Source of the DNA: Pterobdella sp. o SKG-2022
Taxonomy: Eukaryota > Annelida > Clitellata > Hirudinida > Piscicolidae
Assembly: GCA_964035795.1 (NCBI GenBank)
Contig: OZ038321.1
Span: forward strand, 18,231,209 to 18,295,208
Direction: 5' to 3'
DNA length: 64,000 bases
Position numbers and translations under genes: made by a program. Below the pieces are notes generated by a model. It saw only the letters and a list, made by a program, of their open reading frames with translations, was not told where the DNA came from and did no database searches. Shown in pieces: positions 54,036 through 64,000 of this stretch (positions are counted from its first letter, which is position 1; each line of letters starts with the position of its first letter).

Positions 54036-55559
54036 AAAAATGTAATTTTTTATTTTCAAAAACTTCAAAATTTTTAAGCTAGTATAGTATCAGTATAATA
54101 TACTATAATAATAATAAAATAATAATTGAACATGAAAATTGGTGTTTGTATTTGCTTTGAACACAAAAAAATTGAAACGGTGTAAAATATAGAATAAACA
54201 AATTTTAATTTTTATTTTAAAATAAAGCTATATTTTTTGTTAATTATATAAGCTAAAATGACAGTATTGCGTCTCTTAATCAAAAAATTTTTATTAAAGT
54301 TTTTTCTATACTAATTTTTGTTATTTTTCAAGTCAATTAACCCATTATTTCGTATTAAAACGTAAAACCGTCAAAAGCAAAAACGTAAATATCAGAAATG
54401 GCTGAAGATTAAACATTTTCAAGTATGAAACAGATTTTGAAATTTAAATCAAACCTGGAAAGAAGCTTCCACTACCAATCTATCTGTTTCGAACGGAATC
54501 TTATAAGAATAAAAAAACGAAATTAAAAAAAAGCTAAATCGCTCTGGCGAAACAAGGAATGATAAAGGCAAAGAACATTTAGTTCTAAATGGAGGCGTAT
54601 TGCGAAATTCATGCTTATATAGTCAATACTTCAGTATGAATTTTATGTAGTTTCGTACATGTCATCAGAAAATTATGCAATTAAAAAATTTTTTTGAATC
54701 CTAAATTTTTCAAAAAGTTAAACTAACCATAAATTATTAACATTGTACGTAACAAATAATTTGAAAATAATCGTTTAAATAACAACATAATGAAAACTTG
54801 TAACAAATTTATATAAAAAAATCTGCCATTTTCAAATTAAAAACTACGAACTTGGCGTAAACGATTATCATTTAATATATATTAGATAACTGGTTCTCAT
54901 TTTTCTTCTCGGTCTCTTAAATCTGAATGATATCATTGAAAACAATTTTTTATTGTAAAATGCGAAATTATCATTAAAATTTAAGGATTAAACCAAGTCC
55001 TGAAATTTATAATTCAGTGCTTAGTTAATAACGTCATACTTATTGTAGCACTAGATCAATTTATAACTCTCATCATTACCAAACATTTTGGTTGGAAAAT
55101 ATTAATTCGAAAAAACTACTTTTTTTCTTTTTGAACTCTATAATGATTATACTCTAGATAATAAACTAGTAATTATTTAATTTTAGAAAAAATATCGAAA
55201 ATGAACACAAAACAATTAAAACAGTTTGATGACGTAGAATAACCTAAGCGAATACATGAGCGGAACAAACACAAAGTATTTATTGAGAAAAGAGTGATAT
55301 ACTTGATAATGTAAATTGATAAATAAATGAACTTTAAAAATAGAAAAATATTAGATTCATTGAGTAAAAATATATTTTAAGACCAATAGATGGATTCAAC
55401 AAAATAATAAAAAAATGAGAAAGATAAGTACCAAAAAAGTACGTTAAACATTTTTAACGTACTTGAAAATGTTAGTTTGTTAACAAAATGTACTTGAAAA
55501 AATTACCTGTTGTGTTCAAATATTTTGCTGTATTTATTATGGCTAAAGAAGATTGTTAT

Positions 55560-56150
55560 GTTCAAAATGAAACGCATAGACGGTGCTGTCACATATAGTG
55601 AAAACAGTAACGTCCCCGACTTGGCTGCTCAGAGACATGGAACGGCAAGGATCTATCATTCAAATGTGCTTGGTGCCGGGGTAATGCATGACTAGTGGAT
55701 GGTTGGAAAATAATAGAAACTCAAATGGGTGATGACAAGCTGAAAGTTGTTACTAACTTCTGTTGCCTTGGTGACGAGATTTCTCTCGGAAGAGTGTGCG
55801 AGCTATCTTCAAGCCCCAGATGCAAATCTGCTTGGGGTAAGTTTGGTCAACTTTTTTCAGTCTTGACCAATCGCATCTTTTTATCACAACCAGAAGCTAA
55901 ATTTTCAACATGTAACTCATGCTGTACTTCTAAAACGTGGAGCCTAACAACACCTTAACTAATCAGGTTGAAACCCAATGACCTAGCTATGATCTGATGA
56001 ATTTTAAAAGTTTAGGTTGAAGACAAGATAAGCACAAAAAAATTTTATGCGAAACATGACATCAGGACATAAATTCGGTTCTGCGTTGTCATATGTTGAG
56101 GTGGTTTGGTCGTGTGGGGCTCAGACTGGAGCTCAAGTCAGGGATTTGAA
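55560..56150 (+). mobile_element. LINE family A fragment, C-terminal half
   Basis: A plus-strand frame contains LKVVTNFCCLGDEIS and CKSAWGKFGQLFSVLTNRIF, aligning with the post-RT region of family A (K-V-V-x-x-F-x-Y-L-G-D block). A second frame near 56085-56115 reads HMLRWFGRV. It is truncated at both ends and frameshifted. Confidence 0.7.
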
Positions 56151-56760
56151 AATGATTAAAATTCACGAAAACTAAATAGTTTTTATTAAAATACGAATTT
56201 TTGTTTATCAGAGTCAACATTTCGAAGTTTTTTTAAATGACGTTGTTTAACCTGTAAGACCAAAAATGACTTGCTAAAAAGGATCAGGCAAAAATCAATC
56301 TATTGAAAGTTAACCAAAATGAAAACCTTACTTGAAAGAGGATGATTTTCAAAAAGAGCCTCACCCTCTGTTAAATAAAATGAACTAAAAAATAACTTAT
56401 TTTTCATGCTATTAATCCAATGTTGATAACATGACTTCAAAGAAAAATGTATTTTCTAATAATTTAGAGAAATTATTCTGCATGCCTTCTCTGTTCCACT
56501 CTTCCCAAGTTCTTAGTGTTCATTTTCATTGTTATTTTATCAGTATTGGGTTCCAAGCATTTATATCCACCTGCAACTGCGGATCATTAAAGCCATTCCT
56601 TACTGAATTATTTTTTTTATCCCTAGACTCTCCCGTATCAAAAATTTCAATTGAAGGATGCTTTATGTTTTTGAATTAATCTTTTTATAATCTCTAGTTT
56701 ATTTTAAGTTATTTAATAACCCAATTTTCATACTTATAGCAATAACTACTAAATATACTC

Positions 56761-56868
56761 TTTCGCTAATGTTTTAAGATGAAGCTAAACTTATCGAAAA
56801 TTATACTTGTTTTTTGCTCAATGTACTAAAATTTTTTTATAAATCAACGTAAAAAATCGTTGAATATG
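56761..56868. repeat. Dispersed repeat, copy 3
   Basis: Shares GCTAATGTTTTA, AAGCTAAACTTAT, TTTTTTGCTCAAT and the end CGTTGAATAT with 40644-40757. Same orientation. Confidence 0.65.
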
Positions 56869-57071
56869 ACATTTTATCTCCGGTCTTAGTCATAATCATA
56901 CTCTCACTATTATATTTCCGATCAATTTCACCGTTTCTGTGTCCAAATATATTTCTAAATCCTTCATCGCAGACCTTTTGAAGATAACACTATTTTGCAA
57001 TAAGTCTACATTGAGCAAGACAAAAAAATTATGGTTTTTTCAGTGGTACAAGTGTTATGAAATATTTTTCG

Positions 57072-57077
57072 TTTATT
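57072..57077 (-). terminator. RRP5 polyadenylation signal
   Basis: AATAAA on the minus strand about 100 nt after the RRP5 stop codon. Confidence 0.6.
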
Positions 57078-57177
57078 AGTTACACGGCACATTAAAACGA
57101 TTTCGAAACTTTGAAGTATAAAAATTGATTTGAAATATTTTTTTTAAAAAGCAAACATCAGCAAATTTGAAATTAAG

Positions 57178-60000
57178 CTAGTCTTCTAATGAATGTTCTT
57201 CCTTCTCCAAGTATTCTTTGGCTTCAACTTTAGTTTCTTCATTTCCATGCAATTCTTCAAAATTTATAAACTTTTTTAAAACCGATTTCTTCTTTTTGGA
57301 GGGAATTTCAAGCTCTAGAAACTTTTTATAAGCTTCTCTGGCTTTATCAATTAGTGAATGCTTTACCAACATATCAGTATAAGCCAACCAAATGTCATTT
57401 CTTCGAGGAAAATTGTCAATGATTCCTTTAAAAAGTCTTTCTGATTCTTCAATGGCGCCATGCTTAGATTCTAATAATGCGAACTTTGTTGTTACTTCAA
57501 TATGATACCTTTTATCTAACTTTTCGAGGCATTCAGCCAATAATTTTCGTGCTTTTTGATATTCTCCTATATTATAAAGAACTTTTCCATACGAAACCCA
57601 AGTGTCGGGAATATGTTTAAACTTTTTTGCAATTATACCACATATTTCAAGTGATTTTTCATGTTTTCCCGCAGATTCATACATATCTCTCAGATGATTA
57701 AAAATTTTAATTTGTTCGCATTGCTTCATAGCTTCATCAATTGTAACTTTCAGTGTTTCTTCATTGCCGTATTTGAACTCTAAATTTATGAAACTTACCC
57801 AAATATTTAATTTTTCATTATCTTCTCTGTAGGGGATCGTTTTTAAGGCTCTTTGAATAACCTCTCTTGCTTTATCTATGCTTACGTTTTCTATTTCAAA
57901 TGCTATGAGTTGCAACCAAGCAGAGGAATCGGAAGGATGGAGAAGAGTATCTCTTTCAAGTAGAAGCCTTTGTTCTTCAGCTGATGTCAGTTGGTTTTTC
58001 ATTTTTTTCATAAACTTTTTTTTATGTTCATCAGATTCTTCTTTACCATTACTTATTTCACTAACAAAGCTTTTTTCATTTTCCCAGTCAAACTTGTCTG
58101 TTGTGGGTAGAACCAAGCATGCGTGGACATTTTGTGTCTTTTTAGGAACAAGCTTTTCTAACAAGTAACTTGGATTTATTTCAGAATTTTTCATTTTGTT
58201 TTTTGAACTTGAAGCATTTTCATCTTCAATGTTTTTTATCAGAACCTTCAAGCTTAAGAGAAGTCTCTTTTTATCAGAAGCCATCTTTAGAACCCTACAC
58301 TGTACCACTTGTCCAATGAAAAACATTTCTGATAATTTGCTTACATCACCATAGCTCAATTCATCTTTTGGAGCCCAACCTTTAACTTCATCACAAAACA
58401 CTATTACCAAGCCATTATCTCTTATTGAGCCTATAAAACCTGTTAAGTTTTGACCTATAGATAATTCTGCATAACTACTTGGAACTAAATTTTTAGACTT
58501 CACTAAAGATTTCTTGTTAGTTAAAATAAGATTTGAATCTTCTGCATTAACATATAATATTTTACATTTTAGTCTTTTCCCATGAGTAAATGTTTTTTCT
58601 GGTTTCAACAATGGAATATCTGACATATGGGAAAAAGGTATTAAACCAGTTATATGCCCCATCACCTTTACCTTAACACCTTTATTTACAAATTTTTCTA
58701 CACAACAGTCCAATATTGAACCAGTTTTCAAATCTGAATAATTATAAAACTCTTGATCTAAAACACTCTTCTTCATTGAAAGAATAACTATTCCTGATAA
58801 ATAATCAAATCCAATTATGCGAACTTTGTAGAGTTGATTTTTTACAAACTTTTTGAAATTTACTTTCTTGCTATCAGAAATATGCTTTTTAGAAACAAAT
58901 CCTTTTAAATTATTACTAATTTTGAAGTCAAGACCATCTTTGAAGGATATGCGAACCAATTTAGCATCCAATACATCACCTCTATTGTAACCACTGAACA
59001 GTTCTATAAAAGAATTGACAGCAGTAAGATGTTTTAGTTCTGAAAGAACAACAAACTTAGTAGAAGGCTGAATATAAAGAACTGTCACAACCAACTCTTC
59101 CTCAACAACATATTTGGAACAGCCTTTGAGCAAATGTTTGCGAAAAATTATTCCTTCAAAAGAGCTGGTGTTGACAATCACACATGAATCCTCTATTGAT
59201 TTGACTGTACATTTAACTAAACTTCCAGGTAACAAATTTGATAAAGAAAAATTATTGAAATCATTAATATTAACAGAAGAACTCAACGATAATTCAATTG
59301 ATCTGTTTTTATTTGCAACTTTTTTCTTTGAAGTCTGTACGATGCATGACAAGTAGGAACCAATTGACAATGATAATTCTTCTTTGTAATGTGATTTATA
59401 ATTTTTAAGGTATTCAGTAGTTTGATGCTTTGGAAGAAATGCATTGATGTTTTTATGACCAATGTCAAGCAAATAACCATGATCTTCACAACTAAATACC
59501 ACAGTAGGAATTACAGACCCTTGCTTAAACTCATTGATTTGTTGATTTACTAAAGAGGGTTTAACAGATAAAGTTATGTTTTTCTTTGAATCATGATTAA
59601 ATTCTATAATGCAACATTTTACTAGAGAACCAATATTAAAAATGTCTTGCAAACCCAGAGGCTTACAATCTTCATCATTGAAATTACCAGAAGCAAGCTT
59701 CTTCAAAACGTTTGTGTAAGTGTCTGAAATTTCTGTTATTGAAAATTTACCTTTTATATTATCTGGAAGATCCACAATAACTTCATAATCTCTTATTTCT
59801 TTGACACAACCCAAAACAAGCATATTTTGTTCAATGTGTGATGTGAATGGCTTGAAATGGTATTCATCTACATTCTTATTAGAAGACTTCAATTTTAATT
59901 TTTTCCGCGTAAAACTTTTGTTATCAGAAATTATTTTTCGTTTAAGATTAGATTTGTCTTCATCGTTTCCTTTGATTGCACGTGGAAAATCTTCACTCAT
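57178..60000 (-). CDS. PDCD11: Rrp5/PDCD11-like rRNA biogenesis protein, short form
   Basis: Nucleolar protein needed for cleavage of pre-rRNA toward both 18S and 5.8S/25-28S products (known for yeast Rrp5). One uninterrupted coding exon, 940 residues, starting at the ATG at 60000; upstream in-frame codons lie across a splice acceptor. After a basic, Lys-rich N-terminus come six S1 RNA-binding repeats at about 58-146, 160-241, 258-321, 341-411, 425-498 and 515-585. Repeat 1 has LVLGCVKEIRDYEVIVDLP, repeat 2 EDHGYLLDIG. A charged linker contains FDWENEKSF. Then come HAT/TPR-like half-repeats (about 675-930) with WVSFINLEFKYGNEE and RNDIWLAYTDMLVKHS. Yeast Rrp5 and human PDCD11 have 1729 and about 1871 residues with twelve or more S1 repeats; here everything equivalent to repeats 7-12 is absent. 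The repeats present match human S1-1 to S1-6 in order. Confidence 0.93.
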   Translation of the reverse strand: MSEDFPRAIKGNDEDKSNLKRKIISDNKSFTRKKLKLKSSNKNVDEYHFKPFTSHIEQNMLVLGCVKEIRDYEVIVDLPDNIKGKFSITEISDTYTNVLKKLASGNFNDEDCKPLGLQDIFNIGSLVKCCIIEFNHDSKKNITLSVKPSLVNQQINEFKQGSVIPTVVFSCEDHGYLLDIGHKNINAFLPKHQTTEYLKNYKSHYKEELSLSIGSYLSCIVQTSKKKVANKNRSIELSLSSSVNINDFNNFSLSNLLPGSLVKCTVKSIEDSCVIVNTSSFEGIIFRKHLLKGCSKYVVEEELVVTVLYIQPSTKFVVLSELKHLTAVNSFIELFSGYNRGDVLDAKLVRISFKDGLDFKISNNLKGFVSKKHISDSKKVNFKKFVKNQLYKVRIIGFDYLSGIVILSMKKSVLDQEFYNYSDLKTGSILDCCVEKFVNKGVKVKVMGHITGLIPFSHMSDIPLLKPEKTFTHGKRLKCKILYVNAEDSNLILTNKKSLVKSKNLVPSSYAELSIGQNLTGFIGSIRDNGLVIVFCDEVKGWAPKDELSYGDVSKLSEMFFIGQVVQCRVLKMASDKKRLLLSLKVLIKNIEDENASSSKNKMKNSEINPSYLLEKLVPKKTQNVHACLVLPTTDKFDWENEKSFVSEISNGKEESDEHKKKFMKKMKNQLTSAEEQRLLLERDTLLHPSDSSAWLQLIAFEIENVSIDKAREVIQRALKTIPYREDNEKLNIWVSFINLEFKYGNEETLKVTIDEAMKQCEQIKIFNHLRDMYESAGKHEKSLEICGIIAKKFKHIPDTWVSYGKVLYNIGEYQKARKLLAECLEKLDKRYHIEVTTKFALLESKHGAIEESERLFKGIIDNFPRRNDIWLAYTDMLVKHSLIDKAREAYKKFLELEIPSKKKKSVLKKFINFEELHGNEETKVEAKEYLEKEEHSLED

Positions 60001-60115
60001 TCTTATGAAACTGGAAAAAAAGTTCAATCAAATGTTGAATCTTCTAAAATATTTACAAACTTCAATAAAAACCTCAGAATCAAAAAAAACAGGCCATGCA
60101 CTCGTGAGAGCGATA
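60001..60115 (-). promoter_or_regulatory. RRP5 5' leader with a small intron
   Basis: Minus strand. A TTTTTTTCCAG acceptor ends at 60011, ten bases upstream of the ATG. A CTGAG|GTTTTT donor sits at 60073/60072, defining a 62-bp intron in the untranslated leader. This argues against RRP5 being a processed retrocopy despite its intronless coding region. Confidence 0.5.
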
Positions 60116-60989
60116 ATTTAAACTTTTTGATGAAAAATAAAATTTATTTTCTTAAACAGTATTTTTCTTTCTTCTAGCCATTGTCTTCAAAATTTTTTCA
60201 TTAAAAAAATCAATTTTTTTTTCGACTGTAGTTGTTTTGAACATAACTTGTATGCCTGAGAAAGAGCTTCTTTGAGCACTCAGCCATATATTAAGGTTTG
60301 ACTGAATTGAGGGTTTATTGTTAGCCCTGTATGTGATGCTTACCCATAAACTGTTGTCGATAAACTTGCACCTGTTTTTGAACTTATCAAAGGAAAACCA
60401 ATAGACTTTGAGTAAAAAATCTGGTCAAGGCCTTCATTTGAGAGCTTTTCATGTTGATAAGTCGATTAAAGCGTATGCAAATCAATTTTCTTGAAATATT
60501 GTTTTTGGAGAAGAATAGATTTTTTTTTCAGGTAACAAAAAAATTAATTTTATTAAAATACAAATGTAGAAAAAAAATAATTATTTCAGTACTTTGGTAA
60601 GTTTATACAAATTCTATGCTTAGTCCAAGTCTGCTTCAATTCTATTGTTTGGTGAAGAAAAAGTTGTGTTCTCTGTAATGAGCGTAGTGCTTTTTCTACT
60701 CTTATATATCTAGATTTTTTATTCATGATCAGTTTTGCTTATCATTTTTGTTTGTAAGTCATCAGATTTAGTAGGTTGCCCGGGTTCAATTTATCTAAAC
60801 GTTCCTTTCATAACGTTTTTTAGATTAATACTATTTTTCATGTTATCTGTGAAAATAATGACAGTAAATAAAAAACTTCAAAAATAGTGGTGTATTAAAA
60901 TAAAGAAAATTTGAAACTATTTTGGTTATCACTAATGCTGCCTTAATCGATTCTGAAAGATCTCTCCAAGCGTATACAAGCACCTTGTT

Positions 60990-61112
60990 TCTCGTTTTTA
61001 TTCGTCAAAAATTGGGAAATTTAAAAATACGTTTATTACAGTGAAGTAGCTGAAATTTACTGTAATAAACATATCTTTAAAATCTTCAATTTTTGTCGAA
61101 TAAAAACGAAAA
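60990..61112. repeat. Inverted-repeat (MITE-like) element
   Basis: Arms 60990-61042 and 61059-61112 are reverse complements over about 53 bp with few mismatches (for example CGTTTTTATTCG...ATTACAGT). The loop is 16 nt. GATGTCTTTAAAA follows at 61136-61148. Confidence 0.85.
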
Positions 61113-61203
61113 GTATAAAAATTCAAGATAATTATGATGTCTTTAAAAGAAGCATCATTTTATAAAATTAATCTATTTTAATTACATAAACTAGCCTATT
61201 AAC

Positions 61204-61514
61204 AAAATCGATTTTATCAAACACTTTTATTAACTGAATAATAACAAGAAGCTTTTCGTAAGTTGAACTCACATTATCAAGTATAAAAACTTTTTAGTTT
61301 GTTTTTAATTTTTCGAGCCAAACGTAAATATTCAAATAAAACACTTTTAGGAATTTATTTTATTTCACGAAGCTTTTCGTAAGATGAACTTGTATGCTTA
61401 AACTCACATTATCAAGTACACAAACTTTGTAATTGTATACTTGGTAATGTGAGTTCAACTTACGAAAAGCTTTGTCTTATCATTCAGTTAATAAAAGTGT
61501 TTGATAAAATCGTT
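61204..61514. repeat. Foldback element with a third internal arm copy
   Basis: Left arm 61204-61286 and right arm 61431-61514 are near-perfect reverse complements (CAAACACTTTTATTAACTGA, GCTTTTCGTAAGTTGAACTC). A further direct copy of the inner half of the left arm lies at 61367-61427. No transposase is encoded. A single-arm relative is at 48009-48090. Confidence 0.88.
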
Positions 61515-61995
61515 TTTACTCTATTTTAAATGTTTAACTTTGGTTCGAAGAAAAAATTTGCATGAAGTAGTCAACTTCAGATCTGAGAGTTATGACATAA
61601 TGAAGTTTGAAAAATTTTAATTTTTTTATGTGAAATACGTTTATTGAAACGATAATCTTGAAAAAAGTCTGATTGAGTTTATCAAAAAATATTTTTTGTT
61701 TTAATTTTTGTCCATTAAATTATATTCTCATATTTTTCGATCATCTAGCTTATCTCACGTATTAATAGAATTATTCGAAACGTACTTAGTTTAAAGGTTT
61801 TATTAATGTTTTGCAATAGTTTCATTTTTTAAATTGAATTTATGGTTCAATTCTGAGGTGCTTATTTAATGAAAAAATATGAGGTTAGTATGCAAAGCTA
61901 TATATCATTTGATGTGAAAAGTTTCGCCAAAATTTGAGATTTTTAAAAGCTTTTTCATTCAAGGAGTTTTAAAATAACATACTAATCTTTTTGAA

Positions 61996-62927
61996 ATGTC
62001 TACATCATTGAATTTTACTCCTGAAAGTATTGCTAAAAGAGAGAACAAAAATTCTAAAGGAAAAAAAAGTTTGCTTAAAAAGCTTTTTAAATTTGGAAAA
62101 GATAAAAAAAGTTTAAAGATGGAAAATGCTGAAAATGAAAAGTCAGTTGAAACCTCAGAAAGACATCTATTACCAAAAAATGAATCAAACATTGATAATC
62201 CATATTTAGAAAACACACAAATGTTTTCAAATGGAAATTTTTTACCAAACCATGAAAATTCAAATGGAAATAATGAAGCTGGTATAGATCCAAAAGAAAT
62301 AAGGATTGATTTTTCTAGCCCTTTTAAAAACAAAACTTACTCAGCTACCAAAAAAAACATTTCATCTCAACATGAATTTTCTTTAGCCACAAGTTGCTCC
62401 AATATGAAATTATCACAAAAAATTGGTGATCCAATAAATAAAAAAATTCTTGAAGCTAATCAAGGTGAAATTATAAAAAATGCAAACTTCAACTCTTCAA
62501 ATACAAAAAATAACAGTCTTTTTGTGTATTCTATAAGTAAAGAAGTCTGTAATGGCATTAACATGAATAATAATAATAATAACAACATGAATGAGTCTTT
62601 TGAAAAAAATTTTACAAATAAATTTAGCAATGATTTGGATATATCAGGGTAATTTATATATTTTTCATTGAATTCATTAATTTAAATTAGAAATTATATT
62701 TATATTAAAATACTTCATGTTTTCCTTACAGAAATTCTTTTGATAGAAAAATTGTTAATGGAGCAACTTTGTCTGACGATGAAAAAGTTTCAGATATACA
62801 TAATACAGGTTCTAATCAGGTGCCATATGTAAAAATTGACTTAGTCACCTTTAAAATGCTTCTAAGTGAATTAGATCAATGTAAAAGACAACTTGTCGAA
62901 CTGAAATTTTTGTTGAATGAGACTTAA
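61996..62927 (+). CDS. Unrecognised 282-residue protein with C-terminal coiled coil
   Basis: Two exons, 61996-62648 and 62732-62927, joined by a GT-AG intron (donor GG|GTAATT, acceptor TTCCTTACAG) with phase kept. The start is the first in-frame ATG. The N-terminus is strongly basic (GKKSLLKKLFKFGKDKKS, about residues 22-39), which could bind membranes or RNA. The middle is low-complexity, Asn/Ser-rich, with an (AAT)n-coded Asn run near residue 193. The last 30 residues (VKIDLVTFKMLLSELDQCKR onward) have heptad-like Leu spacing and probably form a short coiled coil. I do not recognise a family. It is transcribed away from RRP5 across a 2-kb spacer. A candidate AATAAA lies at 63317-63322. Confidence 0.72.
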
Positions 62928-64000
62928 CTGACTTATAAATGTGCAGTTTTTCATGATGAGTTTCATTTTTGTTTTCAAATTAATATTTCCAACTAGTTTG
63001 TAAAATAATTCACTATTTTAGTTAGTCATTTAGGTATTTTTATTTTCTCACTACTCATTTGTATTTTAAAATTTAAATTTACATACATTTTATTTGCAAA
63101 AGAATCAAATTTCAAACACTATTTAATGATTTTATTTGATGCTTCAATGTTATAATTCAAATTTAATTAATTCTTTATGGCTTATTTATAATTTCTTCTA
63201 TTATTTTCGTCTTTTTTTGTCTATAAAAATCAAAATGCGCAACAGTTCTGCTAGTCAAATTGAGTTATTAATTTCATAATTAAAAGTTTTTTCATAGCTA
63301 ATATTAATATTTTATCAATAAACTTCTGCTTAATGAACTGAGAATACTGTGTTCATAGCTTCTATTTTTCTAGTATGTTTTTTGAGACTTACAAGATAAC
63401 TATATTATATCCATCAATCAAAGGTATGCCTTTCAGTCACATTTTAAATACAAATTATTCGCAATTTTAACTGAGTTAGTAATAAAAGACTACTTCTAAA
63501 TGTTTGCTCAAAATACTCATATGCAATTAAAGAAGTTCTTGGATGTGAAGTATGTGGAGAAAATAAGATTGGAATGTCTAAAGCTCAAAGTTGAACTTTG
63601 AGTATAGTTTGTGTCATAAGGATCATAACTTATTCCTTTTCAGAGTGAACTTTTATTTTTCAGCCACGATCTCGTTTTTTAGGCCGATACTTGCACGATT
63701 TGTTGTAAGAAGGCTCTCGTGTCGTTGGCAGACGTAAAACGTCACGAGGGTGTTTGTTCGTCGTCGAATGAAAGATCTATATTCTTCCTGCAAAGTTGTT
63801 TGGAACGGAAAATTGTATGGCAACTTTTTGTTGAAAGTTTATAGATCAGTATCGATAGTTCTTGCTACTACAATCGTAATATGAAACCACATAAGTAATT
63901 GATCAAAATGAAACGTTTTTTGAATGCTTCATGATTTTTTTGTTCTCTTCAATTCAAAGGGCAGTAAAGTTACCATTATTCAGTGCTATGCCTTTACCAA
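62928..64000. other. Right flank
   Basis: The likely 3' untranslated region of the 282-residue gene runs to about 63340. Beyond it the DNA is AT-rich, except for the exon-like segment at 63665-63791. Confidence 0.5.
63665..63791. other. GC-richer exon-like segment, both strands open
   Basis: Plus strand: after TTTTTTAG (63682) a frame of about 37 codons reads CTICCKKALVSLADVKRHEGVC, a Cys-X2-Cys-X12-His-X4-Cys pattern like a C2HC zinc finger. It ends near a weak GTTGTT donor. Minus strand: after an ACTTTGCAG acceptor the entire segment is open for about 46 codons, is Arg- and Thr-rich, and ends in TAA. Only one can be right. The base composition says an exon is likely; the strand is undecided. 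Confidence 0.35.

Larger units (their letters stand above)
53056..57060. other. Spacer upstream of ODC
   Basis: Should contain the ODC promoter. A GC-richer, exon-like patch at 53930-54030 is open on both strands: on the plus strand from an ATG at 53927, on the minus strand after an AG. Also present are a small perfect hairpin (55437-55464), the LINE fragment at 55560-56150 and the dispersed repeat at 56761. No recognisable gene. Confidence 0.5.
60116..61995. other. Spacer between divergent RRP5 and the 282-residue gene
   Basis: About 1.9 kb, AT-rich. It holds two inverted-repeat elements (60990-61112 and 61204-61514). It must contain the promoters of both flanking genes, but no clear TATA box or initiator could be chosen. 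Confidence 0.5.

Noticed and set aside
57878..60121. Plus-strand open frames across RRP5
   Set aside because: These are antisense shadows of a long, well-conserved minus-strand coding exon.

Overview
The window is nuclear DNA from an animal, most likely an invertebrate with a very AT-rich genome. Genes are split by many GT-AG introns, polyadenylation signals are AATAAA-like, and the intergenic DNA carries non-LTR retrotransposons, tRNA-derived SINEs and small inverted-repeat elements. Exons are visibly richer in GC than their surroundings. Some introns are tiny (62-67 bp); others reach about 3 kb because mobile DNA has landed in them. I cannot name the phylum from the sequence. There are no operons, ribosome binding sites, CRISPR arrays or prokaryotic systems.

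Four conserved genes can be assembled almost base by base because reading phase is kept across every proposed splice junction. (1) An otopetrin-type proton channel on the minus strand, 9649-16536, 8 exons, about 777 residues, 12 predicted membrane segments. (2) WASHC4/SWIP, the large WASH-complex subunit, on the plus strand, 19084-34129, 34 coding exons, 1176 residues, including a 19-nt microexon. (3) Ornithine decarboxylase on the minus strand, 42591-53018, 10 coding exons, 413 residues, all recognised catalytic motifs present but no C-terminal PEST-type tail. (4) An Rrp5/PDCD11 ribosome-biogenesis protein on the minus strand, 57178-60000, one coding exon, 940 residues, with S1 repeats 1-6 joined directly to the HAT repeats. 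A fifth gene, 61996-62927 (+, two exons, 282 residues), is well formed but unrecognised.

Layout: 1-9.6 kb is AT-rich with nothing firmly recognised; 9.6-16.5 kb otopetrin (-); 16.5-19.1 kb spacer with orphan exon-like pieces; 19.1-34.1 kb WASHC4 (+), whose third intron holds a decayed LINE; 34.1-42.5 kb spacer with two TATA-type promoter candidates, a possible two-exon small gene and a SINE; 42.6-53.1 kb ODC (-), whose introns hold a CR1/L2-type LINE, a nested LINE composite and tandem SINEs; 53-57 kb spacer with a LINE fragment; 57.2-60.1 kb RRP5 (-); 60.1-62 kb spacer with two inverted-repeat elements; 62-62.9 kb novel gene (+); then mostly empty flank with one exon-like segment.

The genes serve unrelated housekeeping or membrane roles (proton conduction, endosomal actin, polyamine synthesis, rRNA processing) and form no pathway together. 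I found no convincing undescribed multi-gene system. The most unusual items are the shortened Rrp5, the PEST-less ODC, the WASHC4 microexon, the orphan 282-residue gene, and the repeat families whose copies occur several times in the window.
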